Assembly (NCBI RefSeq): GCF_018129385.1
Contig: NZ_JAFCLN010000008.1
Span: 1 to 64,000, forward strand
Origin: Bradyrhizobium lablabi
GTDB lineage: Bacteria > Pseudomonadota > Alphaproteobacteria > Rhizobiales > Xanthobacteraceae
DNA length: 64,000 bases
Direction of reading: 5' to 3'
Within the stretch, counting starts at the first letter, position 1; each line of letters begins with the position of its first letter. The position numbers were made by a program, and so were the translations under genes. The notes beneath the pieces are model-generated. The model made no database searches and was not told where the DNA came from. It was given only the letters and a program-made list of their open reading frames with translations. This document shows positions 1 through 9,341 of the stretch, one piece after another.

Positions 1-65
1 CGCCTCAAATGCCTCGGCTACCAAGCTCCCATCCAGGCTCTTGCCAATCCCACGGGACCGAACAC

Positions 66-173
66 GTTCGCAGGGACCCATAACCACAGTTCTTGGTTTG
101 GTTCTCGCTGGAGCTCCAGTCCCTCAAACAACAGACATCGGTGGTTATGGGCCCCTGCGTTCGCAGGGGCGAC
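66..173. repeat. Family A palindromic intergenic repeat, copy 1
   Basis: Inverted arms at 71-87 and 141-157 match over 17 bases with one mismatch (core GGACCCATAACCAC and its complement), flanked by GTTCGCAGG-type ends. The same GGACCCATA/TATGGGTCC arms recur at 2593, 38975 and 50687. It lies between the window edge and the SDR gene. Short REP/MITE-like elements of this type are common between genes in Bradyrhizobium. Confidence 0.7.
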
Positions 174-180
174 GAGAGAG

Positions 181-942
181 TTAATCCCTGCTCGCCGGCG
201 TTTGAATAAAGCCGCGGTTGTGGGTGGGGCTGATCAGGATTTCGTTGATGCAGACGCGCGACGGCATGCCGGCGACGAAGGCGATGGTGCGGCCGCAATC
301 TTCCGGCTGGAGCATTTTGGCCTGCTCTTCCGCTGACGGCACGACGGGGCGCAGTTTCAGGATTGGCGTCGCCACTTCGCCGGGCGAGAAGCAGCAGGCG
401 CGCAGGCCGTTGACGCATTCGTCCATGTTGAAGGAATGGGTCAGCGCCAGCACTGCATGTTTCGTCGTGGTGTAGGCCGGGCCCGGCATCTTCGAGACGT
501 GGCGTCCGGCCCAGGAGGCGACGTTGATGATGGTGCCGTCCTTTTGTTTCCGCATGGTCGGCAGCACCGCGCGCATGCAATAGAGCACGCCGTTAAGGTT
601 GATCTCGACCAGCTTGTCCCAGCCTTCCAGCTCCATGTCGGCCCAGCTTCGCTTCGGCACGTTAATGCCGGCGCTGTTGACGAGGCAATCGATCCGGCCA
701 TGTTTGGCGACGATCGCTTCGGCCGCCTTGTTGACGCTATCCTTGTCGCTGACGTCGAGCTGGATCGCCTCGGCCTTGCCGCCGTTTTTGGCGATATTCG
801 CCACCACCCGGTCGAGCTCCTGCTTGCGGCGGCCCGAAACCACCACGGTCCAGCCGTCGGCCGCCAGGTGCTCCGCCGCGGACTCGCCGATCCCGGTGCC
901 GCCGCCCGTCACCCAGGCCACGCGTTTCCCATCATTTGACAT
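181..942 (-). CDS. SDR family NAD(P)-dependent oxidoreductase
   Basis: A 253-residue classical short-chain dehydrogenase. The cofactor-binding TGGGTGIG is at residues 12-19, NSAG at 89-92, and the catalytic triad is Ser143, Tyr157 and Lys161 (YTTTK). The open frame runs on upstream without a stop, but the Met at 942 has a GGAGA ribosome site about ten bases before it and starts exactly where the family fold begins. The gene is divergent from matB. The substrate cannot be read from the sequence; the fold fits a 3-oxoacyl-type or alcohol oxidoreductase of the cytoplasm. Confidence 0.9.
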   Translation of the reverse strand: MSNDGKRVAWVTGGGTGIGESAAEHLAADGWTVVVSGRRKQELDRVVANIAKNGGKAEAIQLDVSDKDSVNKAAEAIVAKHGRIDCLVNSAGINVPKRSWADMELEGWDKLVEINLNGVLYCMRAVLPTMRKQKDGTIINVASWAGRHVSKMPGPAYTTTKHAVLALTHSFNMDECVNGLRACCFSPGEVATPILKLRPVVPSAEEQAKMLQPEDCGRTIAFVAGMPSRVCINEILISPTHNRGFIQTPASRD

Positions 943-1035
943 GCAAACTGTCTCCGTTGCTTTTTGAAGGGCGTTTTTGCTAATCCAGCCAGCGGAATTT
1001 CCCCAGCCAGCGCCCGCCCCTTCAGGGAATGTTGC

Positions 1036-2562
1036 ATGAACACGACCGCTAATGCCAATCTGTTTTCTCGCCTGTTCGACAACCTCGATGATCCCTCGCG
1101 GCTTGCGATCGAACAGCTCGACGGCACGCGTATCTCCTATGCCGACCTGATCGCGCTGGCCGGAAAGACCGCGAACGTGCTGGTCGCGCGCGGCGTCAAG
1201 CCGGGCGACCGCGTCGCGGCGCAGACGGAAAAATCGGTGCCGGCGCTGGTGCTTTATCTCGCGACCGTGCGCGCCGGCGCGGTGTATCTGCCGCTCAACA
1301 CCGCCTACACGCTCAACGAGCTCGACTATTTCATCGGCGATGCCGAGCCGTCGCTGGTGGTGTGCGATCCCTCCAAGGCCGAGGGCATCCACGCCATCGC
1401 GGCCAAGGTCGGCGCGAAGGTCGAGACGCTGGACGCCAACGGCAAGGGCTCGCTGACGGATGCGGCGGCCAAGGCGCCTGCGGAATTCACCACCGTTCCG
1501 CGCAAGAACGACGATCTCGCGGCGATCCTCTACACCTCCGGCACCACCGGCCGCTCCAAGGGCGCGATGCTGACGCAGGATAATCTCGCGTCCAACTCGC
1601 TGTCGCTGGTCGACTATTGGCGCTTCAGCAAAGACGACGTGCTGATCCACGCGCTGCCGATCTACCACACCCACGGCCTGTTCGTGGCGAGCAACGTCAC
1701 GCTGTTCGCGCGCGCCGCGATGATCTTTTTGCCGAAACTCGACACCGACCTGATCATCAAGCTGATGGCGCGCGCCACCGTGCTGATGGGCGTGCCGACT
1801 TTTTACACCCGCCTGTTGCAGAACCCGGCCCTGTCGAAGGAATCGACAAAACACATGCGCCTGTTCGTGTCCGGTTCGGCGCCGCTGCTCGCCGACACCC
1901 ATCGCGAATGGTCTGCGCGCACCGGACACGCCGTGCTCGAGCGCTACGGCATGACCGAGACCAACATGAACACGTCGAACCCCTATGACGGCGAGCGCGT
2001 GCCCGGCGCGGTCGGCTTTCCGCTGCCCGGCGTCTCGCTGCGCGTCACCGATCCCGAGACCGGCAAGGAGCTCGCGCGCAACGAGATCGGCATGATCGAG
2101 GTCAAGGGCCCGAACGTATTCAAGGGCTATTGGCGGATGCCGGAGAAGACCAAGGCCGAATTCCGCGACGACGGTTTCTTCATCACCGGCGATCTCGGCA
2201 AGGTCGACGACAAGGGCTATGCCCACATCGTCGGCCGCGGCAAGGATCTCGTCATCTCCGGCGGCTTCAACGTCTATCCGAAGGAAATCGAGAGCGAGAT
2301 CGACGCCATGCCGGGCGTGGTGGAGTCCGCCGTGATCGGCGTGCCGCATGCCGATTTCGGCGAGGGCGTCACCGCGGTCGTAGTCTGCAACAAGGGCGCC
2401 GATGTCAGCGAGGCTTCCGTGCTGAATGCGCTCGACGGGCGGCTGGCCAAGTTCAAGATGCCCAAGCGGGTGTTCATCGTCGATGAACTGCCGCGCAACG
2501 CGATGGGCAAGGTGCAAAAGAATATCTTGCGCGATACTTACGGGAAGATCTACGCGAAGTGA
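1036..2562 (+). CDS. matB: Malonyl-CoA synthetase (AMP-forming acyl-CoA ligase)
   Basis: A 508-residue ANL-superfamily ligase expected to convert malonate, CoA and ATP to malonyl-CoA, AMP and PPi in the cytoplasm. The P-loop YTSGTTGRSKG is at 166-176, the motif RYGMTETNM follows near 300, the hinge GRGKD begins at 400, and the C-terminal catalytic lysine is Lys492 in MGKVQK. Length and the N-terminus (NLFSRLFD) match rhizobial MatB. The ATG at 1036 is preferred over an upstream in-frame codon at 964 because AGGGA precedes it. No malonyl-CoA decarboxylase or malonate transporter lies next to it here, so substrate specificity rests on overall resemblance. Confidence 0.88.
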   Translation: MNTTANANLFSRLFDNLDDPSRLAIEQLDGTRISYADLIALAGKTANVLVARGVKPGDRVAAQTEKSVPALVLYLATVRAGAVYLPLNTAYTLNELDYFIGDAEPSLVVCDPSKAEGIHAIAAKVGAKVETLDANGKGSLTDAAAKAPAEFTTVPRKNDDLAAILYTSGTTGRSKGAMLTQDNLASNSLSLVDYWRFSKDDVLIHALPIYHTHGLFVASNVTLFARAAMIFLPKLDTDLIIKLMARATVLMGVPTFYTRLLQNPALSKESTKHMRLFVSGSAPLLADTHREWSARTGHAVLERYGMTETNMNTSNPYDGERVPGAVGFPLPGVSLRVTDPETGKELARNEIGMIEVKGPNVFKGYWRMPEKTKAEFRDDGFFITGDLGKVDDKGYAHIVGRGKDLVISGGFNVYPKEIESEIDAMPGVVESAVIGVPHADFGEGVTAVVVCNKGADVSEASVLNALDGRLAKFKMPKRVFIVDELPRNAMGKVQKNILRDTYGKIYAK

Positions 2563-2592
2563 GGTGGGCGACGCTACCGCGGCAATTTCGGT

Positions 2593-2770
2593 GTCGTCCC
2601 GGCGAAAGCCGGGATCCATAACCACAGGCGATCGTTGTAGAAGCAAAGCCGTCGACCACCGTTTCCAAATAATTTCCGCCGCGGCGTATGGGTCCCGGAT
2701 CAGCGCTCGCGGAGCCTGTCATCGGGCGGCGCTTCGCGCCGACCCGTTGGCTCGTTTGTCCGGGACGACG
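2593..2770. repeat. Family A palindromic repeat, copy 2, with a nested segment
   Basis: The left end (GTCGTCCCGGCGAAAGCCGGG, then ATCCATAACCAC) pairs with TATGGGTCCCGG near 2687-2698 and with the terminal CCGGGACGACG at 2760-2770. Between the last two lies about 50 bases (2706-2755) that resemble the family C repeat at 21280-21325 (shared GCGGAGCCTGTCATCGGGC). One repeat therefore appears to sit inside another. Confidence 0.65.
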
Positions 2771-3319
2771 TGGGGAGAGAGCGTGCGCTCGCGATCTCGC
2801 GGCATGGTTTCGCCCGAGCTTTTCAAAATTCGTCGCGCCTCTTCAAACCAGAGGGCGCAGGGAATGCCGGGTGCGCGCTGCACCCGCGGTCTCGTGTGCG
2901 CTGCTTGCGCAACAAAAAGGTGCACACGAGCATACAGGTGAAGCGGTGAACACGCCGACATCCCCTGCGCAATGGCTTTACGGCTTATAACGTGATCTCC
3001 CCGGTGAGAGCGCTTTGTTGTCACCGTCGGCTCGTGGATTGCTCCGCAAGACTTAACGCCTGCATAGCGGCGCCAGGACCACACGACTTCGCCGTACGCT
3101 CTGGGCGTTTTCGTCTGGTGAAGATTCACCACGCCAAAGCGTCCACCGCATCTCATCCCAACGCTTGGTGACGATGGCCAACGCCCCTCCTCGGGGATGA
3201 GACGGCGAAGCTTATAATTCTGATTTTCAGAATCGGCAAGCGAAATATTTTTGCGCAGCGGTCTGGACAGGTTTTTGCTGATTTGCCCGTCGTGTTGAAT
3301 AGGTCACATATTAGCGGCC
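2771..3319. repeat. Gene-free stretch, probably a long Bradyrhizobium-type dispersed repeat
   Basis: About 550 bases with no convincing gene. Short ORFs exist on both strands but lack ribosome sites and recognisable protein sequence. The text (for example AGGGCGCAGGGAATGCCGGG, GCAATGGCTTTACGGCTTA and GACGATGGCCAACGC) resembles, from memory, a long sequence that recurs many times in Bradyrhizobium genomes. It occurs once in this window, so its repeat status is inferred. Confidence 0.4.
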
Positions 3320-3320
3320 G

Positions 3321-3414
3321 TCGTAGGATGGGTAGAGCGCAGCGAAACCCATCAACCGCTGTTGCAACGCTCCCGGAAGATGATGGGTTTCGCTTCGCTC
3401 TACCCATCCTACGA
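3321..3414. repeat. Family D inverted repeat, copy 1
   Basis: 33-base arms at 3321-3353 and 3382-3414 are inverted copies with one mismatch (TCGTAGGATGGGTAGAGCG and its complement), separated by a 28-base loop. A related element is at 40959. It ends ten bases beyond the stop codon of the next minus-strand gene, where it could also act as a transcript-end hairpin. Confidence 0.75.
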
Positions 3415-3424
3415 GCTGTGGCTC

Positions 3425-4408
3425 CTATTCGATCACCCGGTCGGCAATCACGATGTATCGCTCCGGCACCTCGATGCCGAGCGTCTTCGCCGTCTTGAGA
3501 TTGATGAACAGGTTGAACTTGGTCGGCTGCTCGAACGGCAGCTCGGCGGGCGCGGCGCCTTCGAGCACGCGTTTCAAGAGCCGCGCGACGCCCTGATAGG
3601 CTTCCTTCGAATCGCGCGAATAGGCGAACAGACCGCCGGCTTGCGCGAACGGTTCGGTGAAATTGCTGAAGGCGGGTACGCGCGCCGCCAGGGCGCGGGC
3701 GATGATCGGCTCCGACAATCCGAACAGGCTGTTGTCGGAGAGCACGAACACCGCCTTGGCCGGCTGCTGCGACAACTCGGCGAACACGGTCTCCAGATCG
3801 GCCGGCGCGGTGACGTTCACGGAATCGATGACGAGCCCGCCTTTATCGGCCTGCGCCGTCAACGCCGCGAGCATCGCGGGGTGCGCGGGATTGGCGAGGT
3901 TGACGATCGCCAGCACCCGCCGCGCTTCCGGCAGCGTCTCGCGCAGCATCTCCAGCAGCTTGAGCTGCGTATCCTCCGCCATGGTCGAGACGCCGGTGAC
4001 GTTGCCGCCGGGACGGGACAGGCTCGCGACAAGGCCGACAGCCACCGGCGTGTTCAGCCCGGTGCCGACGATCGGCACGGTGCGCGACAATTTCTGAACG
4101 GCAAAGGCCGCGGTGTTGGTCGAGACCACGACGGCGCGCGGATGCTTCGCAAGCAACTCCGCCGCGAGCGAGGGAAACTGCGCCACGTCGCTGTCGGCCC
4201 AGCGGAACTCGAACGCATAGTCGCGGCCCTCGACGAGACCGGCCTCGCGCATGCCCGCTTCGAGTTGCATCATTTGTAGCTTGCTGGAGGCCGCCTCCGG
4301 CGTGCCGCTGCCGAGGATGGCGATTACGGGCACGCCCTTCTGCGCGCGCGCCGCTGACGGCACGGCCGCAGCCGCTCCCAACAGCGTGATGAATTCGCGC
4401 CGCCGCAT
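3425..4408 (-). CDS. ABC transporter substrate-binding protein (ABC_sub_bind family)
   Basis: A 327-residue periplasmic binding protein of the TrpX-like ABC_sub_bind family. It begins with a twin-arginine-like signal (MRRREFITLLGAAAA ending in ARAQ) and then VPVIAILGSGTPEA, the usual start of the mature domain. Family hallmarks include the GGNVTGVS segment and a C-terminal LGIEVPERYI-like ending. An ATG 17 codons upstream is possible, but the RR signal starts at 4408. No permease or ATPase gene is adjacent, only a second paralogue upstream, so it is an orphan component. The ligand is unknown; the family includes proteins that bind aromatic amino acids. Confidence 0.85.
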   Translation of the reverse strand: MRRREFITLLGAAAAVPSAARAQKGVPVIAILGSGTPEAASSKLQMMQLEAGMREAGLVEGRDYAFEFRWADSDVAQFPSLAAELLAKHPRAVVVSTNTAAFAVQKLSRTVPIVGTGLNTPVAVGLVASLSRPGGNVTGVSTMAEDTQLKLLEMLRETLPEARRVLAIVNLANPAHPAMLAALTAQADKGGLVIDSVNVTAPADLETVFAELSQQPAKAVFVLSDNSLFGLSEPIIARALAARVPAFSNFTEPFAQAGGLFAYSRDSKEAYQGVARLLKRVLEGAAPAELPFEQPTKFNLFINLKTAKTLGIEVPERYIVIADRVIE

Positions 4409-4505
4409 GCCGGAATCTTCCCAGGCCCGCTTTTCTGTAGGCAGCCCCATCGACTGCACGGCCGGCTTACCACAACGCGGCGGTTCGCGGTATCGCCCCG
4501 GCCCG

Positions 4506-5516
4506 TCACTCCATCACCTCGTCCGCGGTGGCGAGCAGCATCCGCGGCAGATCGATCCCGAGCGCTCTGGCCGCTTTCAGGTTGACGATGAATTCGAACT
4601 TGTCCGGCTCCTGCACCGGAAGTTCGGCCGGATTGGCGCCCTTGAGAACCCGATCGATGTACGCAGCCGAGCGCCTGAAGATGTCGGCGGTATCAGGCCC
4701 GTAGGCCATCAGGCCGCCTTCCGCGGGGAACGGGCGATAGACCGATATCGCCGGCAAGCGGGCCTGCTGCACCAGCCGGGTGATCTCCTTGATATGGACA
4801 ATGGTGAAGGGATCGGGACCGATCAAAAGGCCGCCGCCGGCGGTTTTCGCAAAGTCATTGATCGCCGGCGCGAGTTCGGCGGCCGAGGCAATCGGCATCG
4901 GCACCAGCGAGGGCGCGCCGGGCTGGCGCGCTGCTTCGATCTCGGGCATGAAATTCCGGTAGAAGGGCGCGGTGGCGGGATTGAACAACAGCGCCGTGCG
5001 GCTCACGCCGGACTGCAACTCACTGAGCAGCCCCATCCATTTTCCGACCAGGGCGGGATTGATGTAGGTAAAGCCCGTGATGTTGCCGCCCGGCCGCGAC
5101 AGCGACTTTACAAATCCAAGACCGACCGGATCGTTCGTCAGGGCAAAGACGATAGGAATCGACGTCGTGAGCTTCTGCAAGGCAGCGACGACCGGCGTGC
5201 TGTTGGCAAGGATCACATCCGGCGCCAGCGCCACCAGCTCTTCCGCGTATTTCCGGATCAGATCGATCTTGCCCGCCGCCCAGCGATATTCGATGCGGAC
5301 GTTCTGTCCATCCTTCCAGCCGAGGTCGGCAAAGCCCTGGCGGAACGCGCCGATACGCTTCTGGCTGTCGGCATCGCTTTCGGCGACCGTCATCAGCACG
5401 CCGACGGTGCGCGGCTTTCCGCCCTGCTGGGCCCTCGCCGGGAGCGCCGCCATCGGCAGCACAAGCGGAGATGCCGCTGCGCCGCCGAGCAGCGTGATGA
5501 ACGCGCGCCGTTTCAT
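4506..5516 (-). CDS. ABC transporter substrate-binding protein, paralogue of the neighbour
   Basis: A 336-residue secreted binding protein of the same ABC_sub_bind family as 3425-4408. It has a Tat-like signal (MKRRAFITLLGGAAA ... PARAQ), then RTVGVLM, an RIEYRWAAG segment, GGNITGFTYI, and the C-terminal LGIDLPRMLL. The two genes lie about 100 bases apart on the same strand and probably arose by tandem duplication followed by strong divergence. No transporter membrane subunits are linked, so the ligand and partner are unknown. Confidence 0.85.
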   Translation of the reverse strand: MKRRAFITLLGGAAASPLVLPMAALPARAQQGGKPRTVGVLMTVAESDADSQKRIGAFRQGFADLGWKDGQNVRIEYRWAAGKIDLIRKYAEELVALAPDVILANSTPVVAALQKLTTSIPIVFALTNDPVGLGFVKSLSRPGGNITGFTYINPALVGKWMGLLSELQSGVSRTALLFNPATAPFYRNFMPEIEAARQPGAPSLVPMPIASAAELAPAINDFAKTAGGGLLIGPDPFTIVHIKEITRLVQQARLPAISVYRPFPAEGGLMAYGPDTADIFRRSAAYIDRVLKGANPAELPVQEPDKFEFIVNLKAARALGIDLPRMLLATADEVME

Positions 5517-5580
5517 GAACGTGTCCCCAGACCCGCGCCGGGTTTGATGCCCGGTCCCGCTTTCAATTTCTAGTTGGCAA

Positions 5581-6444
5581 TTATGACCCGCTCAACAAGC
5601 TTATCACGAACCGGCCGCCGACGATGAAGAGATAGCAACCGAAGGCGAGTTCCAGCGTGCGCTTGGACATCGCATGCGCGACCCGCACGCCAAGCGGGGC
5701 GACCAGGAGGGCGGTCGGCATCACCAGCAGCGCGCCGATCAGTGAGACATAGCCGAGAGCGAACGGAAGCTGGAGCGCGGCGACTTCGGGGAACTTCGAC
5801 GCGGCGGGCCAGCCGGCATAGACATAGCCGAGCGCGCCGGGGATCGAGATCAGCACGGCCAGCGCCGATGAGGTCGCGACCGCCTGATGGATCGGGCGGC
5901 CGTAGAACGTCATCAGCAGATTGGCGAACAGGCCGCCGCCGACGCCCATCAGGGTCGAGAGCAGGCCGATGAAGAAGCCGTAGACGCGCATCAGCAAACC
6001 GGTCGGCATGACGTCGCCAAGCTTCCAGTTGTCGCGCGCCAGGATCAGCCGCGCCGCGGCCGACCACGCCACGCCAACGAACACGATCTTGAACAGCCGC
6101 TCCGGCGCGTAGCGCGCCGTGACGCTGCCGGCGACGACACCGATCACCACCGGCAGCCACCAGGACTTCAATATCTCCATATCGACCGCGCCGCGCTTAT
6201 AGTGGGCGCGGAACGAACTGATCGAGGTCGGGATGATGATCGCGAGCGAGGTGCCGATGCAAAGCGGCATCCGCACTTCCAGCGGAACGCCCGCCAGCCG
6301 AAAGCATTCGTAGAAAACCGGCACCAGGATCGCGCCGCCGCCGATGCCGAAAATGCCGGCGAAGAAGCCGGACAGCGCGCCGACCACAACCAGCATCAAC
6401 GCGAGTTCGACGACCTCGGTGACGCTGAGGCCAGCGACTGTCAT
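5581..6444 (-). CDS. TauE/SafE family sulfite/organic anion exporter
   Basis: A 287-residue inner-membrane protein with about eight hydrophobic helices. The glycine-rich duplicated motif of the family is visible as GFFAGIFGIGGGAILVP near residues 26-42 and GLLSTLMGVGGGLFANL in the second half. Family members move sulfite, sulfonates or other organic anions; the substrate here is not evident. A GGAAACC ribosome site precedes the ATG. The gene is divergent from sdhC and only 64 bases from the binding-protein gene downstream, so it might be co-transcribed with that pair. Confidence 0.87.
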   Translation of the reverse strand: MTVAGLSVTEVVELALMLVVVGALSGFFAGIFGIGGGAILVPVFYECFRLAGVPLEVRMPLCIGTSLAIIIPTSISSFRAHYKRGAVDMEILKSWWLPVVIGVVAGSVTARYAPERLFKIVFVGVAWSAAARLILARDNWKLGDVMPTGLLMRVYGFFIGLLSTLMGVGGGLFANLLMTFYGRPIHQAVATSSALAVLISIPGALGYVYAGWPAASKFPEVAALQLPFALGYVSLIGALLVMPTALLVAPLGVRVAHAMSKRTLELAFGCYLFIVGGRFVISLLSGS

Positions 6445-6654
6445 CTGACGGTTTCCTCATGGCGAACGCTGCCATCGCAAACGTTCATGAATCGTGCTTC
6501 AGGTATACCAGCAATCGGCGGTGCGCCGGATGATGTCAACGCCTGCAAATGCAGGGCTCATGCGTAGGTATGAACCATCATTCGCAAGGGATGGTTTTCG
6601 TCATTGCGCTGGCTGTTTCGACTCAATAAATAGAATTCCTCTACACGATCCATC

Positions 6655-6673
6655 GGGGCCGGCATTCGGCCCC
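6655..6673 (+). promoter_or_regulatory. Stem-loop in the sdhC leader
   Basis: GGGGCCG at 6655-6661 pairs perfectly with CGGCCCC at 6667-6673 around a five-base loop, ending 21 bases before the sdhC start. There is no following T-run, so it is not a standard terminator. The sdhC ribosome site itself is weak. The hairpin may affect translation or message stability. Confidence 0.4.
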
Positions 6674-6694
6674 TGAAAACTCTTAAAAGCCGAC

Positions 6695-7093
6695 ATGACC
6701 GCCAGGATCGATCGACCGCTTTCGCCCCATTTGCAGACCTATCGCTGGACGCTGACGATGGCGCTTTCCATTGTCCATCGCGGAACCGGCCTTGCGCTGT
6801 ATTTCGGCACGCTGCTGCTGGCTTGGTGGTTGATCGCGACCGCCTCCGGCCCGGGCGCCTATGGCAATGTGCAGGCGTTCACCTCGAGCTGGTTCGGCAA
6901 GCTGGTCCTGTTCGGCTACACATGGGCGCTGCTGCATCATCTGGTGTCGGGCCTTCGCCATTTCGTCTGGGATCTCGGCTACGGCTTCAAAGCCAATGAG
7001 CGCGAGGCGTTGACCTGGGGCGCGCTGATCGCCGGCATCGCGCTGACGATACTGGTCTGGATCATCGCCTATGCCATTGGAGGCGCCCGATGA
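6695..7093 (+). CDS. sdhC: Succinate dehydrogenase, cytochrome b556 subunit
   Basis: A 132-residue membrane anchor of complex II with three hydrophobic helices. The family motifs are RPLSPHLQTYRW at the N-terminus, SIVHRGTGLAL at the quinone site, and HHLVSGLRHFVWD, which contains the heme b ligand histidine. It is first in sdhCDAB and overlaps sdhD by four bases (ATGA). It acts in the inner membrane, binding heme b and ubiquinone together with SdhD. Confidence 0.96.
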   Translation: MTARIDRPLSPHLQTYRWTLTMALSIVHRGTGLALYFGTLLLAWWLIATASGPGAYGNVQAFTSSWFGKLVLFGYTWALLHHLVSGLRHFVWDLGYGFKANEREALTWGALIAGIALTILVWIIAYAIGGAR

Positions 7094-7482
7094 GCGACCG
7101 CTCCTCCATGCGCACGCCGCTCGGCCGCGTCCGCAATCTCGGCTCTTCGCATTCCGGCACCAAGGATTTCTGGCGCCAGCGCCTGACCGCGGTGGCGATG
7201 ACGCTGCTGATCGTTCCCGTGATCGTCATCATGCTGATGCTGGTCGGACGCAACCAGGCTGGCGCGTCGCAGATCCTCGGCTCGCTGCCGATCGCGATCA
7301 TCCTGCTGCTCTTCATCGTCGCCAGTACCTGGCACATGAAGATCGGCATGCAGGTGGTGATCGAGGACTATGTCCATAACGAGAAGCTGAAACTCGCCAG
7401 CGTCATGGCTAACAACTTCTTCTGTATTGCGGTGGCATTGGCGTCGATCTACGCCATCCTTAAATTGTCATCGGGAGTCTGA
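7090..7482 (+). CDS. sdhD: Succinate dehydrogenase, hydrophobic membrane anchor subunit
   Basis: A 130-residue anchor protein with three membrane helices. It shows the SdhD-type start RTPLGRVRNLGSSHSGTKDFW, and the WHMKIGMQVVIEDYVH segment carries the heme-coordinating histidine. Start and stop are coupled to neighbours: its ATG overlaps the sdhC stop and sdhA begins three bases after its stop. It completes the cytochrome b and quinone site of complex II. Confidence 0.95.
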   Translation: MSDRSSMRTPLGRVRNLGSSHSGTKDFWRQRLTAVAMTLLIVPVIVIMLMLVGRNQAGASQILGSLPIAIILLLFIVASTWHMKIGMQVVIEDYVHNEKLKLASVMANNFFCIAVALASIYAILKLSSGV

Positions 7483-7485
7483 ACT

Positions 7486-9327
7486 ATGGCTTCTGAAGCT
7501 AACGGCAAGGCCGCGAACGGCGCGGGACCTGCCACCAACGGAAAAGCCTATCCGATCGAGGATCACACCTACGATGTCGTCGTGGTAGGCGCCGGCGGCG
7601 CGGGCCTTCGCGCGGTTGTCGGCTGTAGCGAAGCGGGCCTGCGCACCGCCTGCATCACAAAGGTGTTCCCCACTCGCTCGCACACCGTGGCGGCGCAGGG
7701 CGGCATTTCCGCTTCGCTGGGCAACATGCACCAGGACGACTGGCGCTGGCACATGTACGACACCGTCAAGGGGTCGGACTGGCTGGGCGATCAGGACGCG
7801 ATCGAATACATGGTGCGTCACGCGCCGGAAGCCGTCTACGAGCTCGAACATTGGGGCGTGCCGTTCTCACGTACCGAGGACGGCAAGATCTATCAGCGGC
7901 CGTTCGGCGGCATGACCATCGACTACGGCAAGGGCCAGGCGCAGCGCACCTGCGCCGCCGCCGACCGCACCGGCCACGCCATGCTGCACACGATGTACGG
8001 CCAGGCACTGCGGCATTCCGCCGAATTCTACATCGAGTTCTTCGCCATCGACCTGATCATGGACGACCAGGGCGTCTGCCGCGGCGTGATCGCGCTCAAG
8101 CTGGATGACGGCACGCTGCACCGCTTCCGGGCGCAGACGACGATCCTCGCGACCGGCGGCTATGGCCGCGCCTATGCCTCCTGCACCTCGGCGCACACCT
8201 GCACCGGCGACGGCGGCGGCATGGTGCTGCGCGCCGGACTGCCGATGCAGGACATGGAATTCGTCCAGTTCCACCCGACCGGCATCTACGGTTCCGGCTG
8301 TCTCGTCACCGAAGGCGCGCGCGGCGAAGGCGGCTATCTCGTCAATTCCGAAGGCGAGCGTTTCATGGAGCGCTATGCGCCGTCGGCGAAGGATCTCGCC
8401 TCGCGCGACGTGGTCTCGCGCGCGATGACGATCGAGATCCGCGAAGGCCGCGGCGTCGGCAAGAAGAAGGATCACATCTACCTGCACCTCGATCATCTCG
8501 ATCCAAAGGTGTTGCAGGAGCGGCTGCCGGGCATTTCCGAATCGGCCAAGATCTTTGCCAATGTCGACGTCACCCGCGAGCCGATCCCGATCCTGCCGAC
8601 CGTGCACTACAACATGGGCGGCATCGCCACGAATTATCACGCCGAAGTGCTGACCAAGAAGAACGGCGACGACAATGCGGTGGTGCCGGGCCTGATGGCG
8701 ATCGGCGAAGCCGCGTGCGTCTCGGTGCACGGCGCCAATCGCCTCGGCTCCAACTCGCTGATCGACCTCGTGGTGTTCGGCCGCGCCGCCGCGCTGCGCT
8801 GCGCCGAAAAACTCACCGCCAACGGCAAGCAGCCGGAGCTGCCGGCGGATTCCGCCGAGCTCGCGCTCGGCCGGCTCGATCATTACCGCTACGCCGCCGG
8901 CGGCACGCCGACCGCAAAGCTGCGCGATTCCATGCAGCATGTGATGCAGAACAATTGCGCGGTGTTCCGCACCGGCGATCTGCTTCAGGAAGGCAAGAAC
9001 CTGATCCACAAGGTGCATGGCGGCATCGGCGATATCGCGACGTCGGACCGCTCGCTGGTGTGGAATTCCGATCTGGTCGAGACGCTGGAATTCGACAATC
9101 TGATCGTGCAGGCGGTGGTGACGATGGATTCGGCCGCCAACCGCACCGAAAGCCGCGGCGCCCATGCCCGCGAGGATTTTCCGGACCGCGACGACAAGAA
9201 CTGGATGAAGCACACGCTGGCGTGGATCGACCATGGCGGCAAGACCGCGATCGACTACCGCCCGGTGCACGACTACACGATGACCAACGACGTGCAGTAC
9301 ATCCCGCCGAAGGCGCGGGTGTACTGA
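7486..9327 (+). CDS. sdhA: Succinate dehydrogenase flavoprotein subunit
   Basis: A 613-residue FAD subunit that oxidises succinate to fumarate on the cytoplasmic face of the membrane. The dinucleotide-binding [13 protein letters not shown] starts near residue 31. His66 in [10 protein letters not shown] is the expected covalent FAD site. [21 protein letters not shown] and the [11 protein letters not shown] motif follow. The C-terminus ends in PPKARVY, as usual for the family. The start has GGGAG eight bases upstream. Confidence 0.98.
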   Translation: MASEANGKAANGAGPATNGKAYPIEDHTYDVVVVGAGGAGLRAVVGCSEAGLRTACITKVFPTRSHTVAAQGGISASLGNMHQDDWRWHMYDTVKGSDWLGDQDAIEYMVRHAPEAVYELEHWGVPFSRTEDGKIYQRPFGGMTIDYGKGQAQRTCAAADRTGHAMLHTMYGQALRHSAEFYIEFFAIDLIMDDQGVCRGVIALKLDDGTLHRFRAQTTILATGGYGRAYASCTSAHTCTGDGGGMVLRAGLPMQDMEFVQFHPTGIYGSGCLVTEGARGEGGYLVNSEGERFMERYAPSAKDLASRDVVSRAMTIEIREGRGVGKKKDHIYLHLDHLDPKVLQERLPGISESAKIFANVDVTREPIPILPTVHYNMGGIATNYHAEVLTKKNGDDNAVVPGLMAIGEAACVSVHGANRLGSNSLIDLVVFGRAAALRCAEKLTANGKQPELPADSAELALGRLDHYRYAAGGTPTAKLRDSMQHVMQNNCAVFRTGDLLQEGKNLIHKVHGGIGDIATSDRSLVWNSDLVETLEFDNLIVQAVVTMDSAANRTESRGAHAREDFPDRDDKNWMKHTLAWIDHGGKTAIDYRPVHDYTMTNDVQYIPPKARVY

Positions 9328-9341
9328 GCATAACAACGACC

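Noticed and set aside
181-2646. 821-codon minus-strand frame covering the SDR gene and the antisense of matB
   Set aside because: Only the last 253 codons are real. The rest is Arg/His/Asp-rich antisense of matB, an effect of high third-position GC.
2719-3407. Several 80-145-codon ORFs in the repeat region
   Set aside because: They lie in repeat-like sequence, lack ribosome sites and show no family resemblance.
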